Positions 11,431-22,236 of a DNA stretch of 64,000 nt are shown here, piece by piece. Source of the DNA: Straminergon stramineum (Eukaryota; Streptophyta; Bryopsida; Hypnales; Calliergonaceae); assembly GCA_963920665.1 (NCBI GenBank), contig OY987269.1, positions 20,710,501 through 20,774,500 of the forward strand, given 5' to 3'. Position 1 is the first letter of the stretch. Each line of letters starts with the position of its first letter. The notes below the pieces were generated by a model, which saw only the letters and a program-made list of their open reading frames with translations, had not been told where the DNA came from and made no database searches. The position numbers and the translations under genes were made by a program.

Positions 11431-12090
11431 ATCAAGTATACTAAATTTCAATTTCAAAAATCAATACTCAATTCTAGGTAAATTTTTGAAGTCAACTTTC
11501 ATGGTTTAACATGAAAATTTATTGAAAACAATTGGTAAATAATTGAATTTTCAAAATTTGATTGTGGAGATATGTAGGTAACTAATCTATATTCACATCT
11601 TTCTGTATAGAATTTTTTTCAAAAAAGATTCAAAATCCACACTAAAGAGAGTTTAGTGTTAAAGTGTCATGTGCCCAAATTTTGTAAAATAGATATTTAT
11701 TTATTGTAACTAAATTTTGTCTCGCAAACTATATCATAATTACATTCCAAGGTACAATCAAGAGTAGTTGTGAAGTAGGAATCAAGTAACAAAAATTATT
11801 TATAGTATTTCGATATCTATTTTACATAATTTGGGCATGCAATTGTTACCCCAATCTTGAATGGTGTTTAGTGTGAATTTCAGTGAATTGTTTTTGAAAA
11901 AAATTCTATGTGGATAGATGTGCATAGATTGAATGTTTCCTACATATCTCAACAATCAAATTATGAAAATTCATCACCAATTTTTTTCAGGAAATTTTCA
12001 TGTAAAACCATGAAAGTTTGACTTTCAATTTTTTTTTTTCAAAAATGGAGTTTTGATTTTTTGAAATTAAAATTTGGTATACATGATTGA
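11431..12090. repeat. Long foldback: inverted repeat with arms of about 280 bp
   Basis: The left arm (about 11431-11712) and right arm (about 11790-12090) are imperfect reverse complements. Matching blocks include AGTATACTAAATTT with TGTATACCAAATTT, CTTTCATGGTTT with its counterpart, TTTGATTGTGGAGATATGTAGG with one mismatch, and GCCCAAATTTTGTAAAATAGAT. I estimate roughly 85% arm identity by eye, with a loop of about 80 bp. A transcript would form a long hairpin. It may be a foldback transposon. Confidence 0.75.
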
Positions 12091-12822
12091 GATTGTGTAA
12101 GAATGCAATGATAATTATTCATGACAAAAAATGCTAATGATATTTTACATTATGCAAAATTCTTTGGATTGCATAAATAGGCAATATAAAGACTTACTTC
12201 TAGTTATTGTACAATATATTACCACTATAACAAGATTATTTGTTGTAGCTCCCATTGACAATAAGCAAACCATCAATGACTAAATAAATGAATTATCTAA
12301 GTGAATCATCCCTTGGTCGATGTTGAACCTCCATGACTTTCACAAATTACAAAGCACCACTCCTTCAAACCTTTCACATCAAGTTCACCAAAGATGTCGG
12401 GAGATTAACATTTTTTTTCTTTTCACAAACATCAATTACAACTAGAAGCCTCATGCTTTTCCAGATAGGTAGTTGAATTTCATGACATAATGTTACTCTA
12501 ATACCATGATGCCGTGATTCTATGATACCATGGAGGTAGAGAAGATGTAGTTGTTTATTTAGGTGGCAAATCCATAGCTATAAGAGAAGCTTGAACTGCT
12601 TTTGGACAATTATAATGAAGAGTGTGGCTTGAGGTTTGATAAGAAGGATGTAGAGGGGGCTATGTAACTACTTACAAATAGATAACAATGGAGGGATGAT
12701 TTTTTGTAACTGATGCTAAATCGGAGGCAACTCTAACGACACAATCTTATAGAAACTTTATTTGTCAAACTACAAGTTGGGATAATCTAATTGATAGTCT
12801 GTTTGTTTATGCTTACATTGCA
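12091..12822. other. AT-rich spacer, possible upstream part of a decayed retroelement
   Basis: No intact ORF. The stretch just upstream of 12823 reads without stops in the same frame only briefly. It may be the decayed 5' part of the gag-like relic that follows. Confidence 0.3.
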
Positions 12823-13137
12823 ATGGATCATCATGATTCGGTAGTGGAAGAGAAATGTAAAAGAAATGAATCAAATGAAGGTCTATCAAAGAGGAATACT
12901 AGAGCGGAGAAAGGACAACAACAAGTGTGTAAGGAAGAAATAAAGGATGCATCTTCAAAAGAGAAAATAAAGGCTCCAACTTATAAGCTACAATCTAATA
13001 TCGAGGTTGCTATGGATATGAAGAAGGTATCAGAAGATAGCATTTTAAATGACAAGGTGGAATTTACACTATATGAAATTCTTGGGATTGCAAAGCGTGA
13101 TTTTCATATGGTTATTATTGACATAATTATGAAGTAA
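12823..13137 (+). pseudogene. Relic resembling a plant LTR-retrotransposon polyprotein (gag/pre-protease segment)
   Basis: This 104-codon ORF is rich in Lys and Glu and ends in a block (YKLQSNIE...FTLYEILGIAKRDFH) that resembles, from memory, the linker between the gag and protease domains of Ty3-type polyproteins in non-seed plants. The frame closes soon after. A shifted frame at about 13190-13270 (DVKMSTYIDYRGVSCLEFIEE) looks like its continuation, so the element appears frameshifted and dead. No protease, reverse transcriptase or LTR could be identified. It may alternatively be a chance ORF. Confidence 0.35.
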
Positions 13138-13139
13138 AA

Positions 13140-15111
13140 TAAACAAAGTATGAGTGATACCATGACTTCAAATTTACAAGGAAAAGAGGGATGGGGGATG
13201 AAGGTGAAAAAGATGTGAAAATGAGCACGTATATAGACTATAGAGGTGTTTCTTGTTTGGAATTTATTGAAGAAAAAAAAAAAGATTCAAACCTCTAAGC
13301 AATTTCATGATTTTTGTTTAATCCCTACAATTCTTTTATGATTTGAGGCTAAAAATCTTCAAAATGATCCTTATAGATAAAGTGATGAATAAATGTAAAG
13401 CAATGACGTTTTTTTACTTTTCTAACCACTAGATTGTCTCCCTAAGTTGTCATAGAATACTTTTGAAAAATTGGAGAGCCAAACTACACATTCTCTACAA
13501 GATTAAGGTAACTACACCCCAAATGGAGCATTCCTAAAAACTAACCCCTATTTTGGAAGGGAAAATCAACATGGAGGGTACTGAAAACAATGCATATGAC
13601 AAGGACAACTATAAGGTGTAGTTAAGGGTGATTTTAAAACCTCTATAGCTCTATTAATAGCATTATGGAAGTGGGAACCTCACAAGTGGTTGATTTTTGG
13701 TAAACTTTATCTTGTTTTAACTTCTTCTTTATGTCATGTTTCATTTTTACTAGTGTGGTTTCTTGATGTGCATCAAATACATTTTCACATCACCTACATG
13801 ACACTTTTAGCACTCTACACCTTGCATCTCTGAAAATTTGTAACTAATTTTGTAAAATTATGGAACCACTTGCATTTTGACTCATAGTCTTTCCCCTATG
13901 TGTAAAAATTGTTATTCATTTTCTAAAGCAATCACATCATGCCCTGGAGCTTATTCATGCGATATCAAGTGTGTTACCTTATAGGGGTGGGGGATTGCAA
14001 GAAACACTTGCCAGTTTGGTTGCATTTTGATTTTGGAACACTAACTTTTGAATTATGAATCCAATTCCAAACCTCCAAACTCTATTTTTAGATCTCTTGC
14101 TTGTTATTGTATCCCTAATTTTTCAAAAAATTTAAAAAATCATTTTCCATTTAAAAGTAAATTTGTTGATTTGTCACACTTTGACATTTAGGGATTTTTC
14201 ATACTATTGAGTGGTTTAAATTGGTGATTTTCAGCTGAAATTTCTATGATATATTCCTCTAGTAGGTATACACGTTTCTACCAAAAGTAATCTAAAAATT
14301 CATTATTTTATATCCTCCACATTCATGCAAATAGGCCTCACTTATGCATGCAATTCTAAACATTAGAGATAGTTTTGAACTCATCTTTTTGCTCAAATCT
14401 CATTATCCAAAAGTCCTTCCAAATGGCCAAGGTTTAGTTTTGTTGAAAATTGTTTTTCCTATTTTCTACAAATTAAAACGTCAAAGGATGTATTTTTTGG
14501 GACATAGAATTTTGACCCCAAAAGTACCTTGAAGTCAAATTGAAATTAAGAGTAATTATGTGACATACTTTGACATTTAGAAGTAATGTACATTTCTTTG
14601 GAATAAAAATTGCATGTATCATGAAAAACATAATCGGAAATTGCAAATGTATTGGACAAATTTTTGTATTGGTACAAAAGAATGTTTGGAAGAATTTGAC
14701 TAAAAATTTGAAGACCAAACCTTAAAGAAACTTTGATATTTTTTTAGTTTTTAAATTTTTTTCCTATAGACCCTACTTTGAAATTATTCATTTTTCCTTT
14801 CTGTTTTCTATTTTTTTGTTGTTGCAATGCAATTCTCAATTTCAGTTGTTTCTAAAATTGGTAGTAGCATACCAAATTTTTTTTTCACGACAAAACAAGA
14901 AGCTCCATAACTTTCTCATCCCTTATATCTAGCAAATGGAATGATCCAAAGCTTATATTTTTCCAAAGCTTATCACTTATTGAATTGAAATTTATATTTC
15001 CCAAAAGTTTATCATTTTTTCCATCTTGCACAAAAAATCATGCCAAAAATTCAAATCATAGGAGCTTGCCTAAATTATCAAATGTTCCCACATGAAACTC
15101 TTGGGACTTTA
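13140..15111. other. AT-rich repeat-derived DNA
   Basis: At about 13500-13630 lies a short relative of the 9625-9918 element (GGTAACTACACCC at the left, GTGTAGTTAAGG at the right). The rest contains repeat-like AT-rich sequence and no supported gene. Confidence 0.4.
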
Positions 15112-15119
15112 GGGGTTAA
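15097..15119. mobile_element. Solitary right end of a TTAA-type element
   Basis: The sequence CTTGGGACTTTAGGGG followed by TTAA (15116-15119) matches the right-end consensus of the TTAA/CCCC elements. No matching left end was found upstream, so the element is truncated or its left end has diverged. Confidence 0.5.
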
Positions 15120-17066
15120 TATTTTTTTGCTTGCTTGTATTTTTGTGTTCTCTAAGATCTTTCATCATGTTATAAATACCTACATTGAAAAAGGGTTAAC
15201 AAGGATTCTCTAGGATGTTGTGCATTTAATTGCACTACCCTTACCTAACTATGACTATGAAGTTGGCAAATATTAAATAAAAAACTAATGTTTGAACACC
15301 CTCACCTCAACAATATTTCTTTTTGAATTGCTATCAACTACAAGGAAAGCTCTAAAATAAAACAAAAATTCTAAAATAAATTTGCAAACCAAAAAATGAA
15401 GCAAATGAATGGAGGGCTCTAGCAACCTCCAAATTGCCTTCCAAAACTCCACCACAAATTCTTCAACCAACTTCAACTTACGCAATTAGGTTGCCTTATA
15501 TATATTTCTGTAAAATTATTATTTTTTGAACTTTTTGAACTTTTTTTCTTCCTTGCCAAAACATTTATGCCAACTATAATTAGTTATTGGGCATCGGATA
15601 TGGGATATCTCAAGTACAACTACCAGTAATATTATTGCAATGAAATCCAAATTTGTGTGCATCTACTAAGAAATAGCTTAGTTACAAAGTTTGCAAGCAC
15701 AAGAAGCCCATGCTGAAAATCAAGTCATGAACTTGTAAACTCTAAACTCCAACCATGTAACTTCCCTAATACACATGAAAGACTCTTTGGGATATACACA
15801 GGTAGTGTTCACTTATAGCACGAGTTGCAATCTGAGAGGGTTGAGTGCAAGGATTACCTTTAGTTGGGGAGGTGTTGTAGGAAAGATCCCTAGCTAAGCT
15901 TTTGTCAAAAGTAAGTGTAGTGGGTGGTTTACTTCTTCCGTGCTTATATATGAATTTCCGTGAAAACCTCTCTAGTCTTCGCAAATACATGTTGGATCAT
16001 CTTGGATGCCTACTCGCTCTTTTGAGCCAAAGAGTCTTTGGGCTCGACTTCTAGGCGACATTGATTCCTCATTGCCACTTGCATGACAAGTGCAGCCTGA
16101 CCTTGAAGCAAACACGAACTGCTTGGGCACACTCCATCAAGCCACTCAAATTGTTTCCAAAGAATCCTCATGGCTAATTCGCTTCAGATGCTTCTCAGCG
16201 TGCACCTTGCCGCTTGTCAAGTGCACGGAAGTTGAATCCATCCTCAGGCGGTTGGATGGCAGGCTCTAGCCTAGACAAATAATTCTAATTGCCACCTCAT
16301 TAGTCTATTGGATCTTGATGGATTTTTTGTGCTCCTATGCCTTCATTGGAGGATTTTGTCTTGAGATTTGCTCCTATGTTGCTAAACACATTGCCCAATT
16401 GGTGACATGGTAGGCCGCCCGCATATGGTCTAGTTGTAGTCTTGCCTAGATGCCCAAATTGTAAAATGAAAGCTCACTGCCACTTTCAATCCAGTCAAAT
16501 GGCTAGAGCGTTTGGTCAACATGCTTTTGCCGCTCGTGGTTACGGCTATACAAGCTTTTGAGGTGTGTTTTGTGATGTCGCTTCTCTTGTTTCTATTTGG
16601 AGAAGTATAGGTTGGGACTGTTGATTGCAGTTGCCTGGTTCAACGAACAAGATTGTGATCTGTTGTTTCTATCTTGCACTACTTCTCTTGAGGTGATTTT
16701 ACTCGAGAGATTGAGAGATGCCTAGGCATTGAAGTTGCTTCTAGGACAACCTATGATATAGAAGCCCTCTCGTCCCTATTGTATGTGAAGATGCGAGGCA
16801 GGGTAGTGTTCAAGGCTAATGTCCTATATATGTAGTGCATTGATAGACATTTGTCACACCTCTGACACAAGGGACTTACGAGGGTTTTCTAGTGGGAAAA
16901 TAGAGAAAAATTCTCGGTGTTTTCCTTTGTTCCAAAACAAACACCAAGAATTTTTTCTCACATCGTGAAAAGTGAGACTCACGGGGAAACTATAAGGGAC
17001 ACCAAGAAAATAATCACTAGGAACTCATAGGGAAACTTGGTTGTAATATAATCATGAAGGAACAAT
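15120..17066. other. Intergenic repeat-island DNA, no gene recognised
   Basis: The segment 15950-16850 has a higher GC content than its surroundings but no long ORF on either strand, and may be an old retroelement remnant. A small inverted repeat (TTCTCGGTGTTTTCC against AACACCAAGAATT) lies at about 16910-16955. Confidence 0.35.
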
Positions 17067-17305
17067 GAAAATTTGCTTTGTGGATGAATGAAATTAGAAT
17101 CTTGGATGGATGAACATGGATGGAAATTTATTTTTTGGATGGATGAAATTAACAACTTGGATGGATGTGCATGGATGAAAATTTGCTTTTAAAATGGATG
17201 AAATAATTAATTTTGATGAATGTGCATTGACAAAAATTTGCTTTTTGGATGGATGAAATTATCAATTTCAATGGATGTGCATGGATGAAAGATTGTTGAA
17301 TAGAT
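17067..17305. repeat. Minisatellite, 55-bp period, about 4.3 copies
   Basis: Units containing GAAAATTTGCTTTTTGGATG, GATGAAATT and GATGTGCATGGATG recur. Anchors start at 17067, 17122, 17177, 17232 and 17287, exactly 55 bp apart. Copies are diverged by substitutions only, with little length change. Confidence 0.8.
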
Positions 17306-18660
17306 GAATGGAATTGCTATATTTGATGGATAAATAGAGATGAAAAATTCATTGAAATTCCATGTGAAGAGAAGGTGAACATCTTCGATTTAGCTAACTG
17401 AAAAGAATTGGCTGTCCATGCCAACCAGGATAACAACCACAGATACTCACACTACTACCAAAACTAACTTCATTTGCTACCATTGTTCTCATTTTACTAC
17501 CAAATATAACTTTGTTTGTTTTCATTCTAGCAATTCTTTTGAACTCCAAGTACTTTGGATTGTTAGACCTTGACAATTACCAACTGATTGTGACAAAGCA
17601 TTATAACAAGATTGAACGACATCTGTAGCTTTGTTCAATTCTCCTTTGGACTAGCCATAGAGTAATTGGTGCATTAATTATTTGGTATGTTGAAAGTGAT
17701 GTTGGGAATCAACAAGACTTATGCGCATGCGCGAGGCCTGATATTATCCCTGGTACAAACTACATAGAGAATCATGGGCTCAATGCTCAATGCTCTCAAG
17801 GCATAGCTATATAGGTGACCAACTCGAATGTCTCATACGAAAAAAACCAATTCAGGATTGACCACCACTACAACCAATCTCAACGACAAAAATTTCTTTT
17901 CAAGATTGACAACACCTTCTCCATGAATTGTTTATGTACTTCTTTAGACCACAGATGCATAAATTAGGATCTATAGAAAACTCATCGATCGGTACTTCAA
18001 CACCATGTACACTGTTTTATGAAAATTTGAACCTGCTAAATGAACTCTTTTTATACAATTAGATGTGGTCCAACTTCTATCCAAACTAAATGAAGGATTA
18101 CTTCACACTTGACATATCTACAAGATTTTCAACCAAATGTGTATAGAAAATGCAAGATCTCTGCCAAAAGAGGCGTTGTCGTATTGTAAATGTGTTCATT
18201 ATGTGAAAATGTATAATTGTTTGTTAAATTGGAGGGGTTTTTTTCTAGAGTTTCAAGAAACAAATGGGGTTATACTCCACTTGAACTCTTTTTTTTACCT
18301 CTATTTGACAAACACTTAGTTCTTTGATTTCTATACTAGAAGATATTTTAATATGTTAGTTAGTTAGGTTGAAGTTGTAAAAACAAAAGGTAAAGTTTGT
18401 TTTACCTTTTTCCTTATTTTTATTTTTATTTTAATGGATTAGAAATCCACGTAGATGATATGGATAGACTTATTGAGAAGAGGAAGTGGCCCATGTGGGT
18501 ATTATGGCCCATGTGACTTCTTAGTGGCCAAAATCCACTAACTTAAGTGGATGGCATGGAGGTTGAGGTGGCGGATGAGGTTGAGGATCATCTTCTTCCT
18601 CCTCCTTGTTTTGCTTAGAGGAGCCGTCACTTTGGGAGGGGAGAGCACTTTGTACATGGA
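17306..18660. other. AT-rich intergenic DNA, no gene recognised
   Basis: Only short unsupported ORFs are present. No tandem structure or element ends were recognised. Confidence 0.4.
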
Positions 18661-19110
18661 GAGTTTGGTAATGAGATTTGGAGAGCTTGTGTATCTTGTT
18701 TTTGTGTTTCCGAAAAGCTATTACTCATGAAGTTTGGAGTTTGTATGTGTAAGTTATGAGTTTGGGAGTGAAGTATTGTGAAGCTGCCTCAAACTTTCAA
18801 GAGAGTGAGTTTTGAAAGGCTATGAAATGGGGACAGTACTTTTTATTTGAGTGAAACTTGGAGAGCTTGTAGATGTTCATGTTAGCTTTCCAAAATAGGT
18901 TTATTTTCTTGATTTGGAGGTAGTATGAGAAAGTTATGGGCTTGAGAGTGAAATATAGGTGAGCTGCCTTTGAGTTGGGAAGGGTGAACTTTGACCGATC
19001 ATAAAAGTCGGACAATATCTTAGTTTTGAGTGAATTTTGGAGAGGTTGTAGAACTTTTTGTTATCTTTTCAGAGGCATATCACACTCTTAGTTTGGAGTT
19101 GTATAGAGAA
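18661..19110. repeat. Tandem triplication, 180-bp period
   Basis: Three units share, in order, TTTGGAGAGCTTGTAGA or similar, a stretch like GTTATCTTTTC, TTTGGAG-TTGTATG and (except in the last) GTTATGGGCTTGAGAGTGAA with GAGCTGCCT. Anchors are at about 18677, 18857 and 19036 (spacings 180 and 179). The length is close to one nucleosome repeat, and units are moderately diverged. Confidence 0.65.
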
Positions 19111-20225
19111 CGTGGCACTCAATAAACTATCAGACACTTCTTCGAGGGGAGTTCATGAAGGATATGACTTTGTTTCTACAATTTTTACCATGCATGGGGT
19201 ATATTGAGACTCCATGACATCTTTGGAGGGGTGTATAGAAGGGTGATAGTATTTTGGTTCATATGACATCATTGGGGGGGATTTATACTTATGTTTGTGA
19301 CTTTGGCCACGGGATCTTTCATTATTTGAACCACATCTAGTTGCAGCTAGAAGCCCCGTGTTTTCCCAAGGCAAGGCCTCTCTACTCGACAGCGTACCTG
19401 CGTTGTACCAAGTAAAGCAATTCCGGGAAGGAGAGGTCTCGATCATAACTACAAACCTAAAAAACTTGAAGACTCTCACCTATCACTCTTTATTGTCAAG
19501 TTTTGGCTCAAAATTTTTGTAAGAGAGGCACGCCTCTATACATGGAAGACATAAGTTGCACATGCTCACAATCCCTAAGGGATACACCCTATATCCCCTC
19601 TTAATTATGAAATCTAGGTAGAATGGCTCCACTTTCGTAATGCATATCATTTGGAGAAACTAAAGGCAATTTGGAAGTTTATTCTGCTTCAACGATTCAT
19701 GGAAAATTAGTGATCAATACTATACTTTGGTATTGCCTTGAAATGGTTGCGGTGCATACTGGTGTTTGAGTGCATAGAAGTGGTGCTCACTCTTAAAAGA
19801 AAAATGCATGCAACCTTCCTCTAATCTACGTTGACCACTCTAAACCACTACTTCAACTTCAGTTTCTAAATTAAGAATGATCTGTACGATGACTTTTGAG
19901 CCACCTAGAGTGCTTCAATCCGGTTAAATACACATCATCCATTTTGAAGCTACAATGCCCCCCATTGGATGTTTAAAACACCGAGGGTCACCTTATTTAG
20001 AAAAGGTGGCCTAGTCATCGACATTCATTCAAATTCTGAGGACTTAGCTTAGAAGTTTTTAGATAGCAATGTGAAAGCATCTCATGCATTGCCTTTTTGG
20101 ATAAGCTAATCTCCTTGGAAACAAATTTAGTACATTTAAATACAGGGTTGACAACTTCACGTCACCTCCGGACGGATAAAACATCAGGATTCAACCCTGC
20201 GTCTGTTAAAAAAAATTGTTTTTTT
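19111..20225. other. Intergenic DNA, no gene recognised
   Basis: A 108-codon minus-strand ORF (19479-19153) has no recognisable family. Nothing else is supported. Confidence 0.35.
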
Positions 20226-20365
20226 TGGACGGTCCGGCCATCGACCTCGATGACCTACCGTCAACAAGGATGGTTTGTCCGTCAACAAGGACAGTAGGTG
20301 ATTGACATGGACAGCAAGCCATCAACAGGGATGAATAGATCGTCAAAGTCAATGGTAGGCCGTTG
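20226..20365. repeat. Degenerate minisatellite, period about 22 bp
   Basis: Units resembling CCGTCAACAAGGATGG recur about six times with variable spacing (GTCAACAAGGACAG, ATTGACATGGACAG, ATCAACAGGGATG, GTCAAAGTCAATGG). It is GC-richer than its flanks. Confidence 0.55.
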
Positions 20366-20823
20366 AAAAAATAAAATAAAATATTTTTTTGGCTGTCAAC
20401 TATCCGATGCAATCTCAACGAGTTAAGACGGACATTGACAGACATACCAATGTGAATCTAGATTTTCACGTCAATATAGACAACCTTGTTTCAATATGAA
20501 GAAGAACAATGGAATTGGCATTTAATCCAAGTCTTTTCATATTTTTTGAACCTTCCTAGAATTAGTTACGAATTTATGAAAGTTCAAACACAATGCTCCA
20601 TAGAAGCAACTCCCTCCTTACATGTACAATATTGGTACTTTGGAGAAAGAAAAATGTACCCATATGTCATTTTACAAGAATGTTTCATGAATAAAAGGTT
20701 TACATAATACTACACTATTCAGTGCAATTTTGCCCCTATCAAGAAAGCCTACATTATTAAAATCTAGGGGTGTTGGAGGGATTATTATTTGGAATACCTA
20801 GGGTCTTATACTTATTATGTTAA

Positions 20824-21662
20824 CTCCTAAAGGACCATTGTCTTTTTTTTTTATAGAGATAGAAAAATTGATTTGCTTCGTGGGAATATAATTTTTTTCA
20901 TTTGGTGCTCAAGAACAAAAGTTATGCCTAAAGAAGCTCAAAATAGAGGAGAGGGGACAACAAAAAAATAATTTTCATTTTCATTTTTTTCCCCTAATAG
21001 ATTATAATTTTCTCTACATGGAAAGCTTTGATTCATTCCATTTGGATTTGTTATAAGAAAATTATGGACAATCTTGTTTTTCGAGCTATTAGAGCATCTT
21101 CTAGAAAAAATAACTTGTAGGATTCATTTTTTGAATGCAATTTTTACAAATTTTAAAAAAAGAGGTCCACATGGTTTAATTCACTTGCTAGAACAATCTC
21201 ACCTTTGAAATTTATACATTTTAATTCCATCTTAGAAATATTAATAATTTTGATTTTCCTTCTATCTTGTACCTACTTCTACTTAACAATTTTTTAAAGA
21301 AAAAAAAGAATTAAATACTTTTGTATTTTCTTTTTTTTCCTAGACTCTAAATTCAATTCTCCACCATAAAGATTTAAAGCTCAAAACTTTGTAGTGCATT
21401 CAAATTAAGAAGGTTCGAAGTCAAATAATCTATTCCTGCTATGTGTTGGAAAACTTGTTTTTTTCACTTTAAAAGCGGATATTTTGAAATTCATGCTGTC
21501 AAAATTTCTGGAATTCTTTCCACACATTCTCATATTCGTTAGGTGTCATATCGTATGTCTAGATGTGCAAATCATAAAAATTTCAAATTTTTTAACTCTT
21601 TGGTATAGAAATGGTATTTCTGATTGATTTTTTGCAAAAAAAAGGCCTTGGTCCTGTATGGG
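20824..21662. mobile_element. TTAA-type element, family A copy 1 (839 bp, inverted relative to copy 2)
   Basis: The left end is CTCCTAAAGGACC and the right end, read inward, is CCCATACAGGACCAAGGCC. TTAA flanks are at 20820-20823 and 21663-21666. The reverse complement of the interior aligns with 47337-48259 over most of its length, for example AAAAATTGTTAAGTAGAAG, GGTGAGATT(G/T)TTCTAG and CAAGATTGTCCATAA or AAGATTGTCCATAA. It is non-coding. Confidence 0.75.
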
Positions 21663-21666
21663 TTAA

Positions 21667-22134
21667 CGTGAGTGAGGTATCTCACAAGCCATATTCTTTG
21701 TTGTAAGTTATTTAGTGTCTACTCTAAATTTTTTTATAACACACTATAAGTTTATAAACTTCAAAGTAACACATGTATTCTACACTTGGCGGTCAGCGCA
21801 GGTCCATGTGGAAAACACGAGTCAACTGAAGACGGATCCAGCGGCGACGAAGCCGGAATCTCGGTTTCTCATATTCTGTACTCCGTTGCTACCGGCGCCT
21901 TTGGGGACCAGGCATCGGCATTTCGAAATCGACCTGAGTAAGGGGCGTCAGGGTTGTCTTTGTCTTGGTTCACCTGGCTTTCACCGGGAGGTAACGAGAG
22001 CCACTAAAAAGGGCCTATCATTCTTTCTACGCATTGCTTGCATTGATTCATTGCCGTAACTTACGCTCAACCATTGAACGTTGGCGGCGATTCAAGCGAT
22101 TGACGTACATGTCTGAAGTGACTTCGCGGACCTG
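21667..22134. other. Spacer upstream of the oxidoreductase promoter
   Basis: Sequence becomes markedly GC-richer from about 21780 onward, marking the change from repeat island to gene territory. ORFs here do not resemble known proteins. Confidence 0.4.
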
Positions 22135-22140
22135 TATAAA
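22135..22140 (+). promoter_or_regulatory. Probable TATA box of the oxidoreductase gene
   Basis: TATAAA followed by AAAGCGAGG lies about 100 bp upstream of the chosen ATG, leaving room for a 5'UTR of about 70 bp. No other TATA-like site is as well placed. Confidence 0.55.
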
Positions 22141-22236
22141 AAAGCGAGGTCGATCGACACTGCAACACAACACTGCAGCTGTTTGGATCCATCGATGTTT
22201 TGAATCCACCCTGAGATAGATCAAGAGACAGTTGCA

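Noticed and set aside
17067..17305. Regular repeats as a possible CRISPR array
   Set aside because: A 55-bp period with no distinct unique spacers in a plant nuclear context; it is a minisatellite.
19153..19479. 108-codon minus-strand ORF in the repeat island
   Set aside because: No family resemblance, no splice partners, no promoter signal, surrounded by repeats.
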